Source of the DNA: Roseimaritima sediminicola | GTDB lineage: Bacteria; Planctomycetota; Planctomycetia; Pirellulales; Pirellulaceae | Direction of reading: 5' to 3' | Length of the DNA: 64,000 nucleotides | NCBI RefSeq assembly: GCF_009618275.1 | Contig: NZ_WIAD01000013.1 | Span: 1-64,000, forward strand | In this document: piece by piece, positions 35,520 through 42,830 of the stretch | How positions within the stretch are numbered: the first letter of the stretch is position 1 | Layout: the number at the start of each line of letters is the position of its first letter | Program-made: the position numbers and the translations under genes | Notes under the pieces: model-generated | The model's input: the letters and a program-made list of their open reading frames with translations, nothing else | What the model was told of the DNA's origin: nothing | The model's database searches: none

Positions 35520-38500
35520 ATCGTCGTTCCCAACAGGACTCGCTGTTCGATCACGGACCGTCTCCCGCCGCGGCCTCACAAGAGGAGCGTCCGTCACCGG
35601 CCGGCTATCGTTTGGACAAACTGGAAGTCTACAACTGGGGGACTTTCGACAAGACCGTGCATGCGATTCATCCGCGCGGGGAATCCGTGTTGGTGGTCGG
35701 CGAGAACGGGGCGGGCAAGTCCACCCTGGTCGATGCGGTGTTGACGCTGTTGGTGCGGCCCGGCGTCCGCAATTACAACGTCGCCGCGGGGGCCGGAAAG
35801 AAGGAACGCGACGAAACCAGTTACATCCGCGGTGCCTACGATAAAACGTCGGGCGAGGACGATCGCGCGCGGACCCAGTACCTGCGCCCCGACAACGACT
35901 TCTATACGGTGATCCTGGCGACGTTTCGCTGTGCGCCCAGCGGCGGCGTTTTCACGCTGGCGCAAGTCATGCACGTGGCCGCGGACAAACGCGTGATCCA
36001 CTACGCCTATGCCGAGCAGGATTTCTGTATCACCGAGCATGTCGCCGGATTCACGTCCACCAAGGACATCAAGCGGGTGCTCGAAAGCATCGGGTGGAAT
36101 GTCACCGACCGGTACTCGACCTATCACGGTTGGTTCCGGCGAAAGGTGCGTTTTCAACCCAAGGCGATGGATGTCTTTAACCAAACGGTCGCCGTCAAAG
36201 ATGTGCAGAAACTGAACGAGTTCATTCGAACTCACATGCTGGAGAAGAAGCCCTGGAACGATAAAGTCGAAAAGCTGCTGCGGCATTTTTCGCAGTTGAG
36301 CGAAGCGTATCAGAAACTGATCGAGGTTCGGGAACAGGCCCAATTGCTGCAACCGATTGCCGAGTTGGGAGACCAGTACGAAAGGTTGTCCGAGGACCTG
36401 ATCCGGCTGCGACGTCAACAGGAAACGCTTCCCGCCTATTTCGATCGCGCCACGATGGACCTCCTACAGCCCCTGTGCGAACAATGGTCCCTGCAGATCG
36501 ATGAATTACAGTCGCAACTGGATTCGTTGGCTGAACTGATCCAGGCTCGTTACCAGGCGCTCGCAGACATCCAGCGGGATATTGAAGACGCCGGGGGAAA
36601 CCGCATTCGCGACCTGCAGCAACAAGCGGTTCAGCACGCCGAGGAAGCAGAACGGAAACGCAGCAAACGATTGCAGTTTGAAGCATCGCTCGCCGCCGCC
36701 GGAGTGCCAGTGGAGCTGACCAGTAGCCACCGATTTGAGGCGGCGCTGCAGCAGGTTCGGCAGCGCGTCGCGGAACTGCGAACGCAGAGCGAAGCGGCCG
36801 AAAAACAGAAACTACAGCATGACATCGCCAGCGCGGGCATCCGCTCACAACTGCAACAGGACGTCGCCGAGCTGGAGTCGCTGCGCAAGCGCCGCAACAA
36901 TCTGCCCGCTCATTTTGTCGACGTGCGCGATGCCCTCTGCGCCTCGCTTCGCTTGGCCCCGGAGGACTTGCCGTTTGCCGCCGAGATGATGGCGGTCAAG
37001 GTCGAGCACCTGGAATGGGAGGCTTCGATCGAGCTGGTGTTGGGCGGTTTTGCACGGACGTTGCTAGTTCCCGACGACCTGTATCGCGATGTGTCGCGGT
37101 ACGTCGACCGCAATCGCTTGATCGATCGTCACGGCAAGGGGATGCGGCTCAGCTACGACCGCGTCCAGCTGGCCACGGATGGGACGCGGGCAAAGTCGCG
37201 ACCCTTCGGATTGCCAGAGATGCTGCAGTTTCGTCCTCGGCATCCGCTGTCGCCGTACGTCCGCGGGCAGATCGAAACCCGCTTCGACTTCGCCGCTTGT
37301 GAAGACATCGCCCAGTTCCAACAGGTCCATGGCCGTGCGATGACCCGTAATCGTCATATCAAACAAGACGATCGGCGGCACAGCAAAGACGATCGAAGCC
37401 AGCGCGATGACCGCCGGAACTATGTGCTCGGATGGGACAACAAGGCCAAGATCCGGATCCTCGAGTCCTCGATTCGCGAGCTCGAGCAAAGGGAGCGAAC
37501 ACTTGTCGAACGCTCGAATCGCGAGCGCCAACAGATGCGTCAGGCGGAAAAGTTCATTGTGGATTTGCAACGCTTCTGCGAACTTCCCAGCTTCGAATCG
37601 ATCGACGATGGCCAACATGACGCGGAAGCCGACCGGTGTCTGCAGGAGATTCGGCGATTGGAAGGGTCCAACGACAAATTGTTGGAACTGAAAAAACGCA
37701 AGGCGGAGCTGGAGGCGGAAAAGAAGGGATTGGAACTGGACCGCCAAGCTCTGTCAGAACACCGAGCCGAGTGCGCCCAGCACTTGAAGCAAGGCGAACA
37801 GGTGCTGCGAAATGTTCTGAACAATATGGAAACTCGCGAGCTGCCGCCGGATGAGGAAGCGTTGGCGGAGTTGCAAGCCGCGTGGCCGGTCGAAGTCGCC
37901 GACATCGTTGCCCTGCACGCCCGCAAGGACGACGCGGTGCGACACTGGGAACGGCTGACCGCCGAAGCCGAACGGCGACGTGAACCCGTCTCCAAGCAAT
38001 TGGCGTCGCGGATGAATCATTTCCTGAACCGTTTTCCCGCGTTTCGGGCCGATATGGATGTGTCCCCCGGCGATGATCTGCCAGCCTATCGCGTGCTGAA
38101 GACCAAGATCGACCAGGACGAACTTCCGCAGCACACTCGCCGTTTTCGACAACGATTGAAGAGCTCGGTGCTGCAGGAGATCGGCGTGTTGAACGCCACG
38201 CTGGAGCAGGAACGCGAGGATATCCGCGGACGAATCGAGACCTTGAACGAAGCCCTGCGTTCGTTGGACTGGGAGCCGGGGAAGTCCTATGTCCGCTTGG
38301 AACCCAAGGACAGCCGAGACGCGGAAATTCGCAGCTTCCGCAGCGAGCTGCACGGTTGTTTGGACAACATCATGGATGGGTCCGACGAAGCCAACGAACG
38401 GGCCTTCAAACGCATCGAGGCTTTCGTGGAAAAGCTGCGTAGTGACGAAAACCGGCGGTGGCGCGAACGGGTGGTCGATGTCCGCAATTGGTTTAACTTT

Positions 38501-38920
38501 GTCGCTCGCGTGTACGACCGCAAGACGCATACGGCCGGGGCCGAGTACGATGGCGGTTCCGGAAAGTCCGGCGGCGAGAAGGGCAAGCTGGCGTTTCTGG
38601 TACTGGTTGCCGCGATTGCGTATCAGTACGAGCTGGAGCCCGATGGCGACAATGAGGGCAGGTTTCACTTTGTGATGGTCGACGAAATGTTTTCGCGCAG
38701 CGACGATACGCGAGCCCGAGCGGCCCTGGAATTGTTCGAACGATTCGGTCTGCAGCTGGCGATCGTGGCACCGCTGGACGCCAAAGCCCGGATCGTCGAG
38801 GACCATGTCGGTATGTATTGCCACATCGTCAAGGATGCGGAAAGCAATCGCAGCCGAATGTTAAGTTTGACGGCGACCCAGTTCGATCAAATCAGCGAAC
38901 AACCTCGGTCGTTGACGTAG
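35516..38920 (+). CDS. jetC: Wadjet type I subunit JetC (SMC-like ATPase)
   Basis: The 1134-residue protein is the motor of the Wadjet complex. Walker A (GENGAGKS) is at 62-69, the ABC signature SGGEK at 1018-1022, and Walker B ends VMVDE with D1056 and E1057. Between the heads run two long coiled-coil arms (about 260-480 and 640-900) around a hinge-like region, where the NRHIKQDDRRHSKDDR stretch typical of this family (COG4913) occurs. JetC dimers extrude DNA loops, and Wadjet uses this to recognise small circular DNA. The ATG at 35516 overlaps the jetB stop; the frame is open further upstream, but that part lies inside jetB. All ATPase residues are intact. Confidence 0.95.
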   Translation: MNRRSQQDSLFDHGPSPAAASQEERPSPAGYRLDKLEVYNWGTFDKTVHAIHPRGESVLVVGENGAGKSTLVDAVLTLLVRPGVRNYNVAAGAGKKERDETSYIRGAYDKTSGEDDRARTQYLRPDNDFYTVILATFRCAPSGGVFTLAQVMHVAADKRVIHYAYAEQDFCITEHVAGFTSTKDIKRVLESIGWNVTDRYSTYHGWFRRKVRFQPKAMDVFNQTVAVKDVQKLNEFIRTHMLEKKPWNDKVEKLLRHFSQLSEAYQKLIEVREQAQLLQPIAELGDQYERLSEDLIRLRRQQETLPAYFDRATMDLLQPLCEQWSLQIDELQSQLDSLAELIQARYQALADIQRDIEDAGGNRIRDLQQQAVQHAEEAERKRSKRLQFEASLAAAGVPVELTSSHRFEAALQQVRQRVAELRTQSEAAEKQKLQHDIASAGIRSQLQQDVAELESLRKRRNNLPAHFVDVRDALCASLRLAPEDLPFAAEMMAVKVEHLEWEASIELVLGGFARTLLVPDDLYRDVSRYVDRNRLIDRHGKGMRLSYDRVQLATDGTRAKSRPFGLPEMLQFRPRHPLSPYVRGQIETRFDFAACEDIAQFQQVHGRAMTRNRHIKQDDRRHSKDDRSQRDDRRNYVLGWDNKAKIRILESSIRELEQRERTLVERSNRERQQMRQAEKFIVDLQRFCELPSFESIDDGQHDAEADRCLQEIRRLEGSNDKLLELKKRKAELEAEKKGLELDRQALSEHRAECAQHLKQGEQVLRNVLNNMETRELPPDEEALAELQAAWPVEVADIVALHARKDDAVRHWERLTAEAERRREPVSKQLASRMNHFLNRFPAFRADMDVSPGDDLPAYRVLKTKIDQDELPQHTRRFRQRLKSSVLQEIGVLNATLEQEREDIRGRIETLNEALRSLDWEPGKSYVRLEPKDSRDAEIRSFRSELHGCLDNIMDGSDEANERAFKRIEAFVEKLRSDENRRWRERVVDVRNWFNFVARVYDRKTHTAGAEYDGGSGKSGGEKGKLAFLVLVAAIAYQYELEPDGDNEGRFHFVMVDEMFSRSDDTRARAALELFERFGLQLAIVAPLDAKARIVEDHVGMYCHIVKDAESNRSRMLSLTATQFDQISEQPRSLT

Positions 38921-38927
38921 TGTTGAC

Positions 38928-40082
38928 ATGATTACGCCCGCACAGATCCGTGACAAAGCCCGTCGTCTGCAAGCCAAGGCCGTCGCCGCCTGGCTGGCCG
39001 ACGAAGCGTTCTTCCCGCGCCGAATCCCGGCCGATGTGAAATTGTCAGCTCGGGTTCCGGAAGCAATTCAAAGCGTGGAGGCGTTGCGGGCCGGTTCGAA
39101 GTCGCAGCGCGGCTTCGGATACCGAGTCCAGTGGGAACGACGCCGCAGTCGCTCTCATGGTGAGAACGATTTCCCCGTGGCGATCTACGTCGATTCGATG
39201 GAGGACCTTTGGGCTTTGAGCGGCGAGCAGGGACGCTGGCGACGTCTCGAGGAGCTGGTGCAAGCGTTGCGATCCCGGTTGCCGGCGCTCGAGCCTTGGG
39301 TACGACGCCCCGGCAATTGGCGAAGGCTGCTGGAGGTTGAAGACCGTGCGGAGGAGTTGCTGACGCTGACCGAATATTTTTCGCGTCACCCCCGACCCGA
39401 CGTGTTCGCACGTCAGATACCGGTGGCCTCGTCGAAAACGCTGGAACGGAACCGACGTTTCCTCGCGGAGTGGCTGGACGAGGTGCTTCCGCCAGAGGCG
39501 ATTGATCCTCGCTACGCCGTCGACCAATTCGAACCGCGGTATGGGTTGAAGTATGCTCGGCCGCACTTCCTGCTGCGGGTGCTGGATCGAGATCTGCGTG
39601 CGCAGCTTGGTATTCCGTTCGCGGAGTGTTCGTTGCCGGCGGAAGCACTCGACGTCTTACGCGTTGGTGAGGCGAATGTATTGTTGGTGGAAAACAAGGT
39701 CAGTCTTCTCTCGATGCCCGCTGTCCGCAATAGTCTCGTGTTGGGCGGCCTGGGCAACGGCGTGACTCAGCTCTGCGACGTCGGCTGGTTGCACGACCGG
39801 CCAGTCACCTACTGGGGTGACATGGACGCCGCTGGATTTGAAATCCTGCACCGCCTGCGCAGTCTTTTGCCCAGCGTCCGCAGTATGCTGATGGACGAGG
39901 CGACGCTGGCCGAGAGCGTGGGGCTGTGCAGTGCGGTACCGCCGCAGGTTCCGCAGGATGGATTAGAACTTTCGTCATCCGAACGCGCCGCGTACGAGCG
40001 GGTGTGTCGAGAGGGCTTGCGGATCGAACAGGAGCATTTGCCTGAAGACCTTGTGTTCGGTCAGCTTTCTTGCCTCCGCTGA
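38928..40082 (+). CDS. jetD: Wadjet type I subunit JetD (DUF3322/DUF2220, Toprim nuclease)
   Basis: The 384-residue protein has an N-terminal DUF3322 domain (about 10-190) and a C-terminal DUF2220 domain (about 205-384) with a Toprim-like metal site: E255 in VENKVSL, and D298 and D300 in YWGDMDAAGFEIL, plus EQEHLP near 363. JetD is the nuclease that cleaves plasmid DNA once JetABC has acted. It starts seven bases after jetC. All three acidic metal ligands are present, so the nuclease is predicted to be active. The operon order jetA-B-C-D is the type I order. Confidence 0.93.
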   Translation: MITPAQIRDKARRLQAKAVAAWLADEAFFPRRIPADVKLSARVPEAIQSVEALRAGSKSQRGFGYRVQWERRRSRSHGENDFPVAIYVDSMEDLWALSGEQGRWRRLEELVQALRSRLPALEPWVRRPGNWRRLLEVEDRAEELLTLTEYFSRHPRPDVFARQIPVASSKTLERNRRFLAEWLDEVLPPEAIDPRYAVDQFEPRYGLKYARPHFLLRVLDRDLRAQLGIPFAECSLPAEALDVLRVGEANVLLVENKVSLLSMPAVRNSLVLGGLGNGVTQLCDVGWLHDRPVTYWGDMDAAGFEILHRLRSLLPSVRSMLMDEATLAESVGLCSAVPPQVPQDGLELSSSERAAYERVCREGLRIEQEHLPEDLVFGQLSCLR

Positions 40083-40327
40083 CGCAGAAGATCTTGTTCC
40101 CGTTCCGTCAAATCGTCCAGGGACGAACCCAACGTCGCGAACGGGTGTGGCAGCGCGGTGGCGTTGCGGCCCGGAAACCCACGGCCCTGAACCGTAGGTT
40201 CGGAGTTTCGCGGCGGCGGTTGATTCTGGGTGCCGCGGATGTTGGCGGTTGCGTTGGGCGTTCCGTTACTGAACCGATCGGTATAGGATGTGTGACTTGC
40301 CGAATCTCGCTTCTTTTATTTGTTGGA

Positions 40328-41164
40328 ATGCTCATGTTACGTTGCGTTTTGTTTTGCCAGCTGGTTGCCGGTTTGGCGTTCAGCATCAACGGCTTTGCCG
40401 ACGAATCGGGCCAGCCGCTGATTCTGGCACATCGTGGAGGTGCCCATGAGTTCGAAGAGAATACGATGGAAGGCTTCGAAGCTTGCTATGAACGGGGGAT
40501 TCGCGCTTTTGAAACCGATGTGCGAATGACCAAGGATGGCGTGCTGGTTTTGCTGCACGATGACACGTTGGACCGGACGCACAACGCCAGCGGCCCGGTC
40601 GAGGAGAAAACCGCCGAAGAACTGAAGAACGTCCAGACGAAAAACGGACAGGCCTTCCTGTTTCTGGAAGACTTTCTGCAATATCTGCAGGACAAGCCGG
40701 GCGTGTATGTGGAGCTGGAGATGAAAACCAGCAACAAAAACCTGTATCCCAAAGAGCGGATCGGGGAATACTGCGACAATCTGTATGCGTTGGCCAAGCA
40801 ATACAAGCCGGCCGGTTCCGACTACCTCTTCACCTCCTTCGATGAACGGCCGTTGGTGGAAATGCGAAAGCGGGATGCGGACTGGCCTACTGCGATCATC
40901 GCCGGTAAACCGCTGTCCCAGGCGTTCATCGAACGTGCCCAGCGCTTGCAAACCACGCACATCGCGTGTCGAATTTCCGGGACGTCGCGAGAAATGGTCC
41001 AGGAAGCCCAGCAGCGCGGTTTCAAGGTCAACGGCTGGCCGGGTCATAAGGTTGAAGACTATTACCTGGCGATCGGCCTGGGATTGGACGTGGCCTGTAC
41101 GGACATTCCCACGGTGATTCAGAAGGTCAAAGAAAAACTTCCGGAGACCGAGTTCACTCCTTGA
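40328..41164 (+). CDS. Secreted glycerophosphodiester phosphodiesterase
   Basis: The enzyme hydrolyses glycerophosphodiesters to glycerol-3-phosphate and an alcohol. The 278-residue protein has a signal peptide (MLMLRCVLFCQLVAGLAF) and the GDPD core: HRGGAHEFEENT with the catalytic histidine, then FETDVRMTKDGVLVLLHDDTLDRT with the E/D metal pair and second histidine. Two ATGs six bases apart are possible starts; the first is used. The frame is open further upstream across the jetABCD-to-gene gap without features. The 245-base gap after jetD suggests an independent promoter and marks the likely downstream edge of the Wadjet cassette. Confidence 0.88.
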   Translation: MLMLRCVLFCQLVAGLAFSINGFADESGQPLILAHRGGAHEFEENTMEGFEACYERGIRAFETDVRMTKDGVLVLLHDDTLDRTHNASGPVEEKTAEELKNVQTKNGQAFLFLEDFLQYLQDKPGVYVELEMKTSNKNLYPKERIGEYCDNLYALAKQYKPAGSDYLFTSFDERPLVEMRKRDADWPTAIIAGKPLSQAFIERAQRLQTTHIACRISGTSREMVQEAQQRGFKVNGWPGHKVEDYYLAIGLGLDVACTDIPTVIQKVKEKLPETEFTP

Positions 41165-41334
41165 CGAGATCCGCCAGATACACGGCCGTGTTCGCCATTG
41201 TCGAACACGCGGCGAACATTCTGTATTTGGACGCCGGGCAATGAATCATCCGCGCGTGCGCCGGAGGAGATAAGCCAGAGGGTGCACAGCAAGGCGATTC
41301 CGCCGAGAGTGCGTTGAGGAAACAAACCGTTCAT
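41154..41334 (-). pseudogene. Remnant of a secreted protein (possible sialidase-like gene) with an internal deletion
   Basis: The ATG at 41334 opens a clean signal peptide (hydrophobic, ending SGARA) followed by DSLPGVQIQNVRRVFDNGEH. That start resembles secreted planctomycete sialidase-like (BNR) proteins, from memory. After GEH the frame loses sense, but an overlapping frame reads MANTAVYLADLVKE and then stops at 41154. The simplest reading is that nearly the whole gene was deleted, leaving the two ends joined out of frame. The family name is uncertain; the signal-peptide plus early termination is directly visible. It would have been the last gene before the next cluster, on the same strand as that cluster. 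Confidence 0.4.
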
Positions 41335-41376
41335 GGTGCAAAACTCGTGTTGGTGTGAAGTCGAGATCGTGGTCCG

Positions 41377-42768
41377 TCAGGCGATGACGTCGCGGACGAC
41401 TTGGCCCGACAGACCGGTCAGACGGTAGTCGCGGCCGGCATATCGGTACGTCAAACGTTCGTGGTCAAAGCCCAGCAGGTGCAGCATCGTGGCGTGCAGG
41501 TCGTGGATCGAAACCGGGTTCTCGACCGCTTTGAAACCGAACTCGTCGGTCGCTCCGTAGATCGTGCCCCCTTTGACGCCGCCGCCGGCCATCCACAACG
41601 AGAACCCCCAGTGGTTGTGATCGCGTCCCTGGCTGGCGCCCGAACCGTTCTGGCCCAGTTCCACCGACGGCGTGCGTCCAAATTCGCCACTGCACAGGAT
41701 CAGCGTCTTGTCCAGCAGGCCACGTTGCTTGAGGTCTTTGATCAGTCCGGCGATTCCCTGGTCGCATTGGTTGGCCACGTTCCGGTGAGCATCCTTGATG
41801 TTGTTGTGGCTGTCCCAGGGTTGGCCCGCACCGTGCCAGACTTGTACGTAACGAACGCCGCGTTCGACCAAACGCCGGGCGAGTAGTAGTTGGCGGTTCT
41901 GCGTTCCTTCACCATACAATTCCAGGATCGACTTCGACTCGCCGCTGGTATCGAAAGCATCGGTGGCTTCCATCTGCATTCGGTACGCCAGGTCGAACGA
42001 CTGAATCCGGGCTTCCAGGTCTGGTTCATCGGGGCGTCCAGCCAAATGGCGAGCGTTGAGCGCTTGCAGGACTTCCAACTGATCCCGCTGCTCGGCTGGG
42101 GATAGGCGATCGTTGCGGATATGGCGTATCAGCTTGGTGGGATCGGTGTGAGCGGTGTCGACCAACGTGCCTTGGTAGCTGCCCGGCAGGAACGCAGATC
42201 GCCAGTTGCCCGCGCCCGCGACCGGCAGACCGCCTGGACAAAGGGCGACAAAGCCAGGCAGATTCTGGTTTTCGGTGCCCATCCCCCAGGTCAACCACGA
42301 ACCAAAGCTGGGACGCACCAAACGGGAATGTCCGGTGTTCATCAACATCAGCATCATTTCGTGGCTGGGCAACTCGGCGTACATCGAACGAATGACCGCC
42401 AGTTCATCGGCGCACTCGGCTACCCGCGGAAACAAATCGCTGATCGGCATCCCGCACTCGCCGTGTTGTTTGAACTTGAACGGGGAGGGCAGGGCGACAC
42501 CGGTTTTGCGTTCGGTCTGCAGGTTGTCGAACGGCAACATCTGGCCGGCTCGACGGGTCAGTTCGGGTTTGGGATCGAAGGTGTCGACCTGCGACATGCC
42601 GCCGTTGAGAAAGATGTGGATCACGTGCTGGGCACGAGCTGGAAAGTGGGTTGCGGTGCCGGCGGTCGCCGATTCTCCGGCCAATATCTCGCCCAGCGCC
42701 AACGATCCGACTCCCAAACCACAGCGCTGAAGAAACTGACGGCGGGGAGAAGCGAAGGAACGGTCCAT
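41377..42768 (-). CDS. DUF1501 family Tat-exported protein
   Basis: The 463-residue protein starts with a Tat-like signal (SPRRQFLQRCGLGVGSLALG). The DUF1501 domain is complete: HIFLNGGMSQVDTFDPKP near 50, LARRLVERGVRYVQVWHGAGQPWDSH near 300, CSGEFGRTP near 355 and HDLHATMLHLLGFDHERLTYRYAGRDY near the C-terminus. The gene follows a PSD1 gene by 62 bases on the same strand, so the two form the usual PSD1-DUF1501 operon. Confidence 0.92.
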   Translation of the reverse strand: MDRSFASPRRQFLQRCGLGVGSLALGEILAGESATAGTATHFPARAQHVIHIFLNGGMSQVDTFDPKPELTRRAGQMLPFDNLQTERKTGVALPSPFKFKQHGECGMPISDLFPRVAECADELAVIRSMYAELPSHEMMLMLMNTGHSRLVRPSFGSWLTWGMGTENQNLPGFVALCPGGLPVAGAGNWRSAFLPGSYQGTLVDTAHTDPTKLIRHIRNDRLSPAEQRDQLEVLQALNARHLAGRPDEPDLEARIQSFDLAYRMQMEATDAFDTSGESKSILELYGEGTQNRQLLLARRLVERGVRYVQVWHGAGQPWDSHNNIKDAHRNVANQCDQGIAGLIKDLKQRGLLDKTLILCSGEFGRTPSVELGQNGSGASQGRDHNHWGFSLWMAGGGVKGGTIYGATDEFGFKAVENPVSIHDLHATMLHLLGFDHERLTYRYAGRDYRLTGLSGQVVRDVIA

Positions 42769-42830
42769 GATGGGTTAGCTCGCTGATGGATACAGGCGTT
42801 GAGGGAGTGACACAGGAAGCGGAACTCCAG

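Noticed and set aside
37320-37420. Basic and acidic-rich insertion in JetC
   Set aside because: The NRHIKQDDRRHSKDDR-type stretch is, as far as I recall, part of the normal COG4913 family and not a novel insertion.
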